Shown: in pieces, positions 29,288 through 38,185 of the stretch | Numbering within the stretch: the first letter of the stretch is position 1 | Layout of the letters: every line of letters starts with the position of its first letter | Assembly (NCBI GenBank): GCA_013388755.1 | Contig: JACAEQ010000036.1 | Location: 87,516-151,515, forward strand | Source of the DNA: Chloroflexota bacterium | GTDB taxonomy: Bacteria > Chloroflexota > Chloroflexia > Chloroflexales > Roseiflexaceae | Direction of reading: 5' to 3' | DNA length: 64,000 bases | Translations under genes and position numbers: made by a program | Notes under the pieces: generated by a model | Told to the model about the DNA's origin: nothing | Database searches by the model: none | The model's input: only the letters and a program-made list of their open reading frames with translations

Positions 29288-30864
29288 TGAATAGTGCGTG
29301 GAACGGTGAGCATCTGCTGGAAGCGCTGCGCGCGGCCTCACGCGCGCTCGATCGCCATGCTGCGACACTGAATGCCCTGAATGTCTTCCCCGTCCCTGAT
29401 GGTGACACGGGGACAAACATGGCGTTCACGTTGAGCGGCGCGCTGCGCGATGTCGCTCCCGATCCTTCCTGCGCGGTCGTTGCGGAGCGTGTCGGCTACT
29501 GGGCGACGATGCGCGGGCGCGGCAACTCCGGGATCATCCTGTCGCAGATTCTGCGCGGCGTTGCCACAGCGCTCAGCGGCCACCGCCTGATGGGTGGCCG
29601 CGAACTGGCGGCAGCCCTGGCACAGGGGAGTGTGCGCGCCTATGAGGCGGTCCTGCGCCCGGTTGAGGGGACGATGTTGACAGTTATTCGTTGTGCTGGA
29701 GATGCAGCTCAGCGGGCGATCAGCGCGGGCGAAGCTTCCCTGGGTGCGGTGCTCGACGCAGCGGTGCGCGAGGCGCGCGCCGCGGTTGCCCATACACCAC
29801 TCCTGCTGTCGTCGCTGCGCGAGGCTGGCGTGGTGGATGCCGGCGGTCAGGGGATGCTGGTGATGCTTGAAGCGCTGCTGCGCTATGCGCGTGGCGAGCC
29901 AGCTGAACTGGTCGCGCCAACTCCCGTGTTGCTGGCGCTGGTTGACGACCATGCCGCCAGCGCCGGCTATTGCACCAGCTTTGTGCTGTACAACATAACA
30001 ACGCCATTGACAACCCTCCGGCAGGCGTTCGCCCGGCTCGGCGACTCGCTCGTCGTCGCTGGCGATCAGCAACTGGTGAAGATTCACCTCCATACATTGC
30101 GCCCGGGTGATGCGCTCAACCAGGCGCTTGAATATGGCGCACCCGACCAGATTGAAATCGCGAATATGGATCTGCAGCGCGCTGCAGCGCGCCATCCGCT
30201 GCCGGCCCTCCCTGCAACCGGCCAGATCGCGGCGTTGCGCCCGCCCGACAAACCACGCGCACCGGTTGGTATCATTGCACTGGCGCTCGGCGCCGGGTTC
30301 GCCGCGATCCTGCGCGACCTGCATGCCGATCTTGTCTGGGAGCCGTCAACGGCGCCGACGGTTGATGAGTGGCTGGCGGCGTTTGAGCGCCTGCCGCAGC
30401 ATGAGTTGATTGTGCTGCCAAATGACGGTCAGGCGGCGGCTACCGCCCGGCAGGCTGCCGCGCGCAGCACCAGGCGCGTCGAAGTGCTGCCTTCCGCAGT
30501 GGCGCCGCAGGGGATCGCGGCGTTGCTGGCGCTCAATTTCCAGGCCGGTTTCGAGCAAAATGTGCAGGCAATGACCGCGGCGTTGCAACGTGTGCGTGTC
30601 GCGGCATTAGAGCGGATCCATGCCGGTGGCGCGGCGGATCACGTAGCGCATCCTGCGCCAGCGGAGGATCGGGCCGTCATGGATGCGTTGCACCGCCTGA
30701 AGGCCGATCAGGCAGACATCGCGACACTCTACTATGGGAATGGGGTTGACCCGGCGCGTGTAAAAGAGCTGGTCGGGCGCATTCGGCGCGTTTTTCCCGC
30801 GTTGCAGATCGAGGTTCATGCCGGCGGCCAGCCCGAAAGTGAGTTGATTCTTGCGCTCGAATGA
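29287..30864 (+). CDS. fakA: FakA-type fatty acid kinase (YloV/DhaL domain)
   Basis: The 525-residue protein has an N-terminal DhaL/DAK2 nucleotide-binding domain with NVFPVPDGDTGTNM (near residue 35) and RGRGNSGIILSQ (near residue 80). A C-terminal EDD-like region ends the protein. FakA phosphorylates fatty acids held by FakB (DegV) proteins, feeding phospholipid synthesis. Two DegV genes follow directly, completing the system. The ATG overlaps the Asp23 stop. Confidence 0.88.
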   Translation: MNSAWNGEHLLEALRAASRALDRHAATLNALNVFPVPDGDTGTNMAFTLSGALRDVAPDPSCAVVAERVGYWATMRGRGNSGIILSQILRGVATALSGHRLMGGRELAAALAQGSVRAYEAVLRPVEGTMLTVIRCAGDAAQRAISAGEASLGAVLDAAVREARAAVAHTPLLLSSLREAGVVDAGGQGMLVMLEALLRYARGEPAELVAPTPVLLALVDDHAASAGYCTSFVLYNITTPLTTLRQAFARLGDSLVVAGDQQLVKIHLHTLRPGDALNQALEYGAPDQIEIANMDLQRAAARHPLPALPATGQIAALRPPDKPRAPVGIIALALGAGFAAILRDLHADLVWEPSTAPTVDEWLAAFERLPQHELIVLPNDGQAAATARQAAARSTRRVEVLPSAVAPQGIAALLALNFQAGFEQNVQAMTAALQRVRVAALERIHAGGAADHVAHPAPAEDRAVMDALHRLKADQADIATLYYGNGVDPARVKELVGRIRRVFPALQIEVHAGGQPESELILALE

Positions 30865-30867
30865 GCG

Positions 30868-31734
30868 GTGATGGATGAGAACAGTATGGCCAGCATCAAA
30901 ATCGTGACCGACAGTTCCTGCGACATTCCTCTGAGTGTTGCGCACGAACTGGGCATCGAGATCATCCCCATGCATATCGTCGTCGGCGACCAGACGTATC
31001 GTGCCGGCCTCGATATCACATCCGAGCAGTTCTATCAGATGATGCAGGAAAACCGGGCACGCATTGCGGTCCAGGCGCCACCGGTCACGGTCTTTGAGCA
31101 ACTCTATCGCCGCCTGACGCTGGAACACGACCACGTGTTTTCGATCCATCTCTCCGGGCGGCTCGGCGCGAATTACCGCATTGCGCAGCAGGCGCGCGCC
31201 AGATTGCCCGCCTCATCGAGTCGCGTCGAGATTATCGATAGCAAACTGCTGTCCATGGCGCTGGGCATGGTCGTGCTCCATGCAGCACGCGCGGTGCGCG
31301 ACGGCGCAACTCCCGAAGAAACGGCACACCTGATCAATCTTCTGATCCAGCATTGCCACCTGGTCTTCTTTGTTGATACCATCGAATATCTTGAACAGAG
31401 CGGGCGCCTCGCACTGGCAACGACGGTTCTGGGTTCGATGCAGCGTATCAAACCGCTGATGTTGCTCGATGAAGGCGAGATCGTTCCCTATGAGCGTACC
31501 CGTACGCGCGCCAAAGCGATCGAGGGGTTGTATACCTTTGTTGAGGATTTCCCGCGTGTGCGCGAGGTAACGGCGCTGTACGCCACGACGCCCGAAGATA
31601 TCGAGAAGTTGCTCGAAAAGGTTGACCCCATCTTCCCGCGCGATCGTGTGCAGACCGCGCAGTTTGGCCCGAGTATCGGCGCCTATCTTGGCCCGGGCGC
31701 GATGGGTGTGGCTGTGTTTGAAGGGATTGACTAA
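30868..31734 (+). CDS. DegV-family (FakB-like) fatty-acid-binding protein 1
   Basis: The 288-residue protein has the DegV signature IKIVTDSSCDIPLSVAHEL, PPVTVFEQLYRRL, FSIHLSGRLGANYRIA and the C-terminal GPSIGAYLGPGAMGVAVF. These proteins bind a fatty acid and present it to FakA. Start candidates are GTG 30868, ATG 30871 and ATG 30886. It lies 3 bp after fakA. A dispersed repeat follows the stop. Confidence 0.88.
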   Translation: MMDENSMASIKIVTDSSCDIPLSVAHELGIEIIPMHIVVGDQTYRAGLDITSEQFYQMMQENRARIAVQAPPVTVFEQLYRRLTLEHDHVFSIHLSGRLGANYRIAQQARARLPASSSRVEIIDSKLLSMALGMVVLHAARAVRDGATPEETAHLINLLIQHCHLVFFVDTIEYLEQSGRLALATTVLGSMQRIKPLMLLDEGEIVPYERTRTRAKAIEGLYTFVEDFPRVREVTALYATTPEDIEKLLEKVDPIFPRDRVQTAQFGPSIGAYLGPGAMGVAVFEGID

Positions 31735-31736
31735 GT

Positions 31737-31865
31737 GCCTATCCGAAAACCCATGGGTATGCTGTCATTGCGAGGAGCGCCAGCGACGACACAATCTACC
31801 GGCCCGAGAGGAGATTGCTTCGCTTCGCTCGCAATGACATCCAGTCCGTTATTCGGATAGGCTCT
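31737..31865. repeat. Dispersed palindromic element, copy 6
   Basis: Ends GCCTATCCGAAAAC and TTATTCGGATAGGC with the core TCATTGCGAGGAGC and TTCGCTCGCAATGACA. It is 129 bp, very close to copy 1, and starts 3 bp after the DegV stop. Confidence 0.88.
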
Positions 31866-31963
31866 AAATAGAACCCTGCAATTCTTCCGCGAAGATTGAG
31901 CAGGGCCAGTTGATGCGCGTCTGTCAACCTGTCCGGAAGATATGTGTGGAGGTATGTTGCATC

Positions 31964-32839
31964 ATGCCGCCTGTTCGCATCGTTGTCGACTCGACGGCTG
32001 ATATTCCACCGGATGTCCGCGCCATGCACGACATCCATGTCGTGCCGGTACTGTTGCACCGGAATGGCGAAACTCTGCGCGACGACATTGACATCAGTCG
32101 CGACGAGTATTATCGCTGGCTGGCCGAGCATGACACGCTGCCGACAACCTCGGCGCCACCGGTGGGCATGTTCGAGCAGGTCTTTCGCGAACTGACGCGT
32201 GATGGGGGCGCCGTGCTGTCGCTGAGCGTCGCTGCCGGGCTGAGCGCAACCTACGGCGCCGCGGTGCAGGCCGCGCGGCTCGTTCCTGAGGCGCGTATTG
32301 TGTGCGTGGACAGCCACTCGATTGCGATGCCGATCGCGTACCTGGCGCTGGCCGCCGCGCGCTGCCTGGCACAGGGCGCAACCCTCGACGAGGCCGTGGC
32401 GCTGGTCGAAACGCTGCGCGACCGCACTGTGGCCTATGTGTCGTTGCAGACGTTACGCTACCTGGAACGTGGCGGGCGCATCAGCCGCACACGCGCCTTG
32501 CTCGGCACGCTGCTCGATGTCAAGCCGGTGCTCGAAGTGCGCGACTCGCAGGTGCTGCCGGTTGAACGTGTGCGTACCTGGCGGCGCGTGCCGCCGCGGC
32601 TGCTGGAACTGGCACAGGCGCGCGGCGCCTACCAGGAGTTGAGCGTCGTCTATACCACCGGGCGGGATGAAGCCGAAACGCTGGCCGATGCCTGTGCCGC
32701 CGCCGGATTGCTCGAACGCGATCGCATCCGGACGGTGCAGATCGGTGCCGTACTTGGCACGCACATGGGGCCGGGCGCGCTGGGGATTACCGGGTTGCTG
32801 GCCGGGGGCAGCGACCCAACGCCGTCGCGCCGGGAGTGA
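31964..32839 (+). CDS. DegV-family (FakB-like) fatty-acid-binding protein 2
   Basis: The 291-residue protein is a paralogue of the preceding DegV: VRIVVDSTADIPPDV, SAPPVGMFEQVFREL, LSLSVAAGLSATYGAA and GAVLGTHMGPGALGI. Paired FakB proteins usually differ in chain preference. The ATG at 31964 with GGAGG 11 nt upstream is preferred to 31910, which would add an unusual Cys-rich leader. The repeat at 31737 separates it from the first DegV gene. Confidence 0.87.
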   Translation: MPPVRIVVDSTADIPPDVRAMHDIHVVPVLLHRNGETLRDDIDISRDEYYRWLAEHDTLPTTSAPPVGMFEQVFRELTRDGGAVLSLSVAAGLSATYGAAVQAARLVPEARIVCVDSHSIAMPIAYLALAAARCLAQGATLDEAVALVETLRDRTVAYVSLQTLRYLERGGRISRTRALLGTLLDVKPVLEVRDSQVLPVERVRTWRRVPPRLLELAQARGAYQELSVVYTTGRDEAETLADACAAAGLLERDRIRTVQIGAVLGTHMGPGALGITGLLAGGSDPTPSRRE

Positions 32840-32935
32840 GGGCGTCCCGCGCTCAGCAGTGTGCCAGGGCGAGATGCCCTCGCCCCGGCGGTTGGCAAGA
32901 ACACTGAGTTGCCAGTGTAGTACACCGTTACGTCT

Positions 32936-35515
32936 ATGGATGGGAAAGATCAGATCATCCACCTTGGCCAACTGCTGGCCGAAGAGCAGCGTCGTGATTG
33001 CGACGACGGCGCGGCGGCGGGCGGCCTGGAGCGTTTCCTGACCGCGTGGCGCATGGAAGCCGGGAGTGCCCTGCAGTACGAACCGGTACAGCAAACCCTC
33101 GAACTTCTGACCGGCTATGCCATGTTCGATCAGGCGACACGGCGCGCGCGAATCGGCATCGCACTCGAAAGCCTGCGTACCCTGTTTCGCGCTCCGGTTG
33201 CAACGCCAGCGACGGCGGCGCACCTCCCCCCGGCTAGAAGCCGGCAGCGTCCCGCTGCCACCCCACCACCACGCCCGCTGACCCTCGACTCGTCGCTGGA
33301 AGCGCTGCCGGGCGTCGGCCGCCAGACTGCGCAATCGTTCCGCCGCCTCGGCGTGCGCACCGTGCGCGATCTGCTCTACCACTTCCCGCATCGCTACGAT
33401 GATTTCACGTCGCGCAAGACGATCGCTGACCTCCAGCCCGGCACGGTCGAGACGATCGTCGCCGAGGTGCTCGATGTGCGCAGTGTGCCCATGAAGAGCG
33501 GCGGAGCGCGCCTTGATATCCTGGTCGGCGATACAACCGGTTCGCTGAAGGTCGTCTTCTTCCGCCAGCCCTGGCTGGCGCGGCAGTTCAATGTCGGCGC
33601 GCAGGTCGTTCTGAGCGGCAAAGTAGGTATGTACGACGGCCTGCGCCAGATGGCGTCGCCAGAATGGCAACCGTTCACCAGCGACGATCTTGTGCATGCC
33701 GGGCGCCTGGTGCCGGTGCATCCTCTGACCAGGGGACTCGTTGAGCGTAGCGCGCGCACCCTGATCAAGCAGGTGGTCGATCGGTGCGCGCCGATGCTTG
33801 CCGATCACCTGCCGCCGGCCGTCCTGGAGCGCGCCGGGTTGATGCCGTTGCAGCAGGCAATCGCCCAGGTCCATTTTCCAGACGATCACGCGGCACTCGA
33901 ACGGGCACGCCGCCGGCTTGGCTTTGACGAGTTTCTCTTCATTCAGCTCGGTGTTCTGCAGCGCAAGGCACTCTGGCAGGCGCAGCGCGGCTACTCAATC
34001 GTGCGCCGTGATGATGTCCACGAAGCCTTTCTCGGCCAGTTGCCCTTCGAACTGACCGGCGCCCAGGTGCGGGCGCTGGAGGAGATCTTCGCCGATCTTG
34101 CACGACCGGTACCGATGGCACGGCTTCTCCAGGGTGATGTCGGCAGTGGTAAAACCGCCGTGGCTGCGGCTGCGGCGCTCCAGGTCATAGCTGCCGGCTA
34201 CCAGGCGGCCATCATGGCGCCAACCGAAATCCTCGCCGAGCAGCATTATCGCGGTCTGCGCGCACTCCTCGGCAGGGTGGCCGTGCCACGCGGCGCGCGC
34301 CACCAGCATCACGACGTGTCAGACGGCGACGATCCCGGCGATGCACCCCGCGCCGGGTCATCCGCGACCGACTGGCGTGACGACGCGGACCCTGAGCAAC
34401 TTGCGCGGATCGACGAGATCAAGCGAATCCTCGGGATGAGCGGCGATGACGATCTCGACGGGCGCGGCGTGCGGGTTGCGCTGCTCACCGGCAGCCTCGG
34501 CGCCAGGGACCGCCGGCGGGTACTGGAGGGTATCGCGCGCGGCGATGTCGATCTGGTGGTCGGCACGCACGCGCTGATCACCGAGCGCGTCCAGTATGCC
34601 GCGCTCGGCCTGGCGGTGATTGACGAACAGCACCGTTTCGGCGTCGAACAGCGCCAGCGTCTCAAAGATAAGGGATATAACCCGCATATGCTGGTGATGA
34701 CGGCGACCCCCATTCCACGCACACTGACACTGACCATCTATGGCGACCTTGATGTGTCGGTGCTCGACGAATTGCCGCCGGGACGCCAGGAGATCAAGAC
34801 GCGCTGGATTTCCACCGCCGAACGAGAGAAGGCCTACAAACACATCCGGCGCGAGGTGACAAAGGGCCGCCAGGCATTCGTGATCTGCCCGCTGGTCGAA
34901 GAGAGCGAGAAGGTTGATCTGCCGTCTGCCGAAGAAATGCACGCCACCCTGGCAGGCGACGTCTTCCCCGATCTGCGAGTGGCGTTGATCCACGGTAAGA
35001 TGCTGCCGCGTGAGAAAGACGCGGTCATGATCGCGTTCCGCAACCACGAATATGACATCCTGGTCGCCACGGCGGTCATCGAAGTCGGCATTGACGTGCC
35101 CAACGCAACAACGATCGTCATCGAGGGGGCGGAGCGTTTCGGCCTGGCGCAACTCCACCAGTTCCGCGGGCGGGTCGGGCGCGGCATTCATCAGAGCTAC
35201 TGTATTCTGGTGTCCGACAAGGAGCAGAATGACGTAACGCGCCAGCGCATGGAAGCAATGGAGCAGATCCGCGACGGCTTCCAGCTGGCTGAGATTGACT
35301 TACAGATCCGCGGCCCGGGTGAGTTCTTCGGCACGCGACAGAGCGGTACCCCCGATCTGAAGATCGCCCGGCTCGCCGATACGCGCCTGCTCCATGCCGC
35401 CTTCCGCGAAGCGCAAACGATCCTGGCCGATGACCCGCAGCTTGAACGGCCGGAACATGCCATGCTACGCGCCAAAGTGGACGAATTCTGGTCCGAAGCC
35501 TTGCAGGCCGGGTGA
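32936..35515 (+). CDS. recG: ATP-dependent DNA helicase RecG
   Basis: The 859-residue protein has an N-terminal extension, the wedge OB-fold (about residues 160-260) and the helicase core: Walker A GDVGSGKT (near residue 402), DEQHRFG box, GRVGRG motif VI and the C-terminal TRVG/TRAP-like GPGEFFGTRQSG. RecG reverses stalled forks and processes Holliday junctions. About 50 acidic, Asp/Arg-rich residues are inserted between motif Ia (APTEILAEQHY) and the next helicase strand. The neighbourhood with fakA and rpmB resembles that of Bacillus. Its stop overlaps the next gene's start. Confidence 0.92.
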   Translation: MDGKDQIIHLGQLLAEEQRRDCDDGAAAGGLERFLTAWRMEAGSALQYEPVQQTLELLTGYAMFDQATRRARIGIALESLRTLFRAPVATPATAAHLPPARSRQRPAATPPPRPLTLDSSLEALPGVGRQTAQSFRRLGVRTVRDLLYHFPHRYDDFTSRKTIADLQPGTVETIVAEVLDVRSVPMKSGGARLDILVGDTTGSLKVVFFRQPWLARQFNVGAQVVLSGKVGMYDGLRQMASPEWQPFTSDDLVHAGRLVPVHPLTRGLVERSARTLIKQVVDRCAPMLADHLPPAVLERAGLMPLQQAIAQVHFPDDHAALERARRRLGFDEFLFIQLGVLQRKALWQAQRGYSIVRRDDVHEAFLGQLPFELTGAQVRALEEIFADLARPVPMARLLQGDVGSGKTAVAAAAALQVIAAGYQAAIMAPTEILAEQHYRGLRALLGRVAVPRGARHQHHDVSDGDDPGDAPRAGSSATDWRDDADPEQLARIDEIKRILGMSGDDDLDGRGVRVALLTGSLGARDRRRVLEGIARGDVDLVVGTHALITERVQYAALGLAVIDEQHRFGVEQRQRLKDKGYNPHMLVMTATPIPRTLTLTIYGDLDVSVLDELPPGRQEIKTRWISTAEREKAYKHIRREVTKGRQAFVICPLVEESEKVDLPSAEEMHATLAGDVFPDLRVALIHGKMLPREKDAVMIAFRNHEYDILVATAVIEVGIDVPNATTIVIEGAERFGLAQLHQFRGRVGRGIHQSYCILVSDKEQNDVTRQRMEAMEQIRDGFQLAEIDLQIRGPGEFFGTRQSGTPDLKIARLADTRLLHAAFREAQTILADDPQLERPEHAMLRAKVDEFWSEALQAG

Positions 35516-37182
35516 TGATGATGGTTCGGCGCATCTTCTCTCTCATAGGTCCGGCCGTATTGCTGGCGGCGTGTGCCGGCCAGCCACTCGCTGCGCCGCC
35601 TGCCATCGCCGTCGAACACCCCATCGCTGTCAGTGTGACGCCAGTACAACTGGCGCACGACACCGCCTGCGAGAACCGCTTCGTCGCCCATCGTCTCGGC
35701 GTGGCGACCGGCGTTCGTATGCGCGAGATCACGACCTATGCCAGCAACGGCGCCGGTCTGGCCGCCGGTGACCTCGACGATGACGGAGATCTCGACCTGG
35801 TCTTCGCCAGTATTGACCGTGAAGCTACCATTCTCTGGAACGAAGGCCGCCTGGCGTTTGCCGCCGAACCGCTCGACGCCTTCTTCACGCGGGCGGTCAA
35901 CATTGTCGACGTTGACGGCGACAGCCTGCCCGATATTGTGTTCACCCACCGTGGTATTGAGGTGCCGTCCTACTGGCGCAATCAAGGGTCGGCCGCCACC
36001 GGCCGTTTTCTCCGGCAACCACTTGACGGCGTCGATCGTTTTGCCTATGCCATGGCATGGGGCGATCTCAACGGCGACAACCAGCTCGACATGGTGAGCG
36101 GCAGTTATGAGGTAGAACTGAGAAGTCACGGTGTCGCTCAGGAACAGATACAGGTGCAAGCCGGCGTAACGGTGTTTACGCAGCAGGATGGCCGCTTCAG
36201 CGCGCAGCAACTGACCTCGCGCGCCGAAACGCTGGCCGTGGCACTGGTGGACCTTGATGGCGATGGGCGGCGCGACATCTGGGCCGGCAACGATTTCGCG
36301 CTGCGTGACGACGTCTGGCTGCAGCGCGATGGTGCGTGGCTGGCAGCGCATCCATTCCGCCAGACATCGCACAGCACCATGAGCATCGACTGGGGCGATC
36401 TCGAGAACGATGGCCGGGTGGAGTTGTTCAGCACCGACATGAATCCCGGCACGATCGCGCCCGCCATCCTGGCGGCCTGGCTGCCAGTGATCAGCGCGCT
36501 CGAAGAAAAGCATGGCCCCGACGACCCGCAGATCATGGCGAATGTGTTGCAAGCACCAGGCGCTGGCGGCTGGCGCAACGAGGCCGCCTGGCGCGGCATT
36601 GATGCCACCGGCTGGAGCTGGAGCGCGAAGTTTGGCGACCTCGACAACGATGGGTTCCTCGACCTGTATGTCGTCAACGGCATGATCGCCGAAAACCTGT
36701 TTCGGCATTTGCCTGGCGGCGAGCTGGTTGAAGAGAATCGGGCATTTCGCAACCATGGCGACGGGCGTTTCGCGCCCATGCCACAATGGAACCTGGGTTC
36801 GCCGGCCAGCGGGCGCGGCATGCTCCTGGCCGATCTGGACAATGATGGCGATCTGGACGTTATTGTGAACAACCTGCGCAGCAATGCGCAATTATTCGAA
36901 AACCGGCTCTGTGGTGGAACCGGCCTGGAGGTTGACCTGTTCTGGCCCGGGTCGGGCAACTCGCGCGCCATCGGAGCGCAACTTGAGTTGCATACCAGCG
37001 CCGGCGTGCTGCGACGCGATGTGCGCGTCGCCAGTGGCTATCTTGCCGGCGAACCGCCACGTGTGCACTTTGGCATTCCGCATGGCGCGGAACTCATCAC
37101 GCTCGTGATTCATTACCCGGATGGCATGACCGCCGTCGTTGACAGACCCGCACGGCAGACACTCCTCCAGGTGACACGATGA
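35512..37182 (+). CDS. FG-GAP/VCBS-repeat lipoprotein with ASPIC/UnbV C-terminus
   Basis: The 556-residue protein has a lipoprotein signal (lipobox ending at C21, LLAAC). Repeated calcium-binding FG-GAP strands follow: DLDDDGDLDLVF, DVDGDSLPDIVF, DLDGDGRRDIWA, DLDNDGFLDLYV and DLDNDGDLDVIV. The C-terminal ~90 residues (GNSRAIGAQLELHTSAG ... ASGYLAGEPPRVHFG) match the ASPIC/UnbV domain. It should be an extracellular, membrane-anchored beta-propeller protein; the ligand is unknown. Start is one of several tandem ATGs. Its stop overlaps the membrane-protein gene. Confidence 0.85.
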   Translation: MMMMVRRIFSLIGPAVLLAACAGQPLAAPPAIAVEHPIAVSVTPVQLAHDTACENRFVAHRLGVATGVRMREITTYASNGAGLAAGDLDDDGDLDLVFASIDREATILWNEGRLAFAAEPLDAFFTRAVNIVDVDGDSLPDIVFTHRGIEVPSYWRNQGSAATGRFLRQPLDGVDRFAYAMAWGDLNGDNQLDMVSGSYEVELRSHGVAQEQIQVQAGVTVFTQQDGRFSAQQLTSRAETLAVALVDLDGDGRRDIWAGNDFALRDDVWLQRDGAWLAAHPFRQTSHSTMSIDWGDLENDGRVELFSTDMNPGTIAPAILAAWLPVISALEEKHGPDDPQIMANVLQAPGAGGWRNEAAWRGIDATGWSWSAKFGDLDNDGFLDLYVVNGMIAENLFRHLPGGELVEENRAFRNHGDGRFAPMPQWNLGSPASGRGMLLADLDNDGDLDVIVNNLRSNAQLFENRLCGGTGLEVDLFWPGSGNSRAIGAQLELHTSAGVLRRDVRVASGYLAGEPPRVHFGIPHGAELITLVIHYPDGMTAVVDRPARQTLLQVTR

Positions 37183-37976
37183 AGCTACTGACCCGCACAT
37201 TCGGTATGCCCGTTGTTGAACGATGGTTCCCCATACTGGTCTTGCTCGATCCCGGGAGACTGGCCCCTGCTGCCTGGGCCGCACTGGCTACCGGCCTTGC
37301 CGCCGGATGGGCGGGATACTTTGCCCTCCAGTGGCCGCTCTGGTCGATTACCCTGACGGTCCTGCTGGCGCTATTACCGGTAGGCATCCTCAAGTGGCGC
37401 AACGATTTGCGGCGCTTCGGCCCGACGGCAATGCTGCTAAGCATCATTCTGATGGCACAGGGTGCCCATACAATTGAGCATATTACCCAGTGGGTACAAT
37501 ACTATCTCCTGTACCTTCCTGCACGCCAGTCGAATGGGTTGCTCTCGGCAGCCAACGCCGAGTGGGTACATTTTGTGTGGAACTGGGGGGTGCTGCTGGT
37601 CGTGGCGCTCCTGATACATGGCGGTATGCGCAATGGATGGGCATGGCTATTGCTGGCGGTAGCGACGGCACACACACTCGAGCATACCTATCTGTTCATC
37701 CGCTATCAGCAGGTGCTCAACGAACTGGCCAGCGCTGGCGTCTTCACTGTCACAGCGCAAGGGCTGCCGGGTGTGCTGGGACGTGACGGATGGCTGGCGC
37801 GCAGCGAATGGACCCAGGGCACGTTTCTCTGTACCCTGCCGGGGCTGACGACCGCCAATCGCCTGGATGTCCACTTCTGGTGGAACGTGATCGAGATGAC
37901 CCTGCTCTTGGCGGCGGGGTCGGTCTACATACGGGGCCATGCAGCCGGCCCGGGCACTCGACGTATCACACGGTGA
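37179..37976 (+). CDS. Histidine-rich integral membrane protein, unknown family
   Basis: The 265-residue protein has about six hydrophobic segments. A histidine motif occurs twice in like settings: GAHTIEHITQWVQYYL (near residue 89) and TAHTLEHTYLFIRYQQ (near residue 166). WVHFVWN and DVHFWWN are further His sites near membrane ends. The pattern suggests a metal- or heme-binding membrane enzyme, but I recognise no family. It is translationally coupled to the FG-GAP lipoprotein gene, which suggests a joint envelope role (inference). Confidence 0.7.
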   Translation: MKLLTRTFGMPVVERWFPILVLLDPGRLAPAAWAALATGLAAGWAGYFALQWPLWSITLTVLLALLPVGILKWRNDLRRFGPTAMLLSIILMAQGAHTIEHITQWVQYYLLYLPARQSNGLLSAANAEWVHFVWNWGVLLVVALLIHGGMRNGWAWLLLAVATAHTLEHTYLFIRYQQVLNELASAGVFTVTAQGLPGVLGRDGWLARSEWTQGTFLCTLPGLTTANRLDVHFWWNVIEMTLLLAAGSVYIRGHAAGPGTRRITR

Positions 37977-38010
37977 ACAGTTACAATACTTCAAATGATT
38001 GACTATTTTA

Positions 38011-38032
38011 TGATGTATAATCTCTTTATAAT
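38011..38032 (+). promoter_or_regulatory. AT-rich promoter region with two -10-like boxes
   Basis: TATAAT occurs at 38016 and 38027 inside an AT-rich patch (TTTTATGATGTATAATCTC). No -35 has ideal spacing to either; TTGACT at 37999 is 11 or 22 bp away. It likely drives the sugar ABC operon. The remaining 150 bp to the start codon show nothing else. Confidence 0.5.
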
Positions 38033-38185
38033 CAGCACACATGCGAAAGGAGAACGCCGCAGCCAGGTAGCACCTCTCTCATGAGGCGCGAGCGGCCAGC
38101 ATCCAGCACCGCGCTCGCGCAACCGCGATGAACCCGGACAGACTCCTCGTTGAGAAGCATCGAAGCTTATCTAGGAGGCAACGAC

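Noticed and set aside
37999..38032. TTGACT with TATAAT as a classical promoter of the sugar operon
   Set aside because: Spacing is 11 or 22 bp, outside the normal range; only the -10-like boxes were reported.
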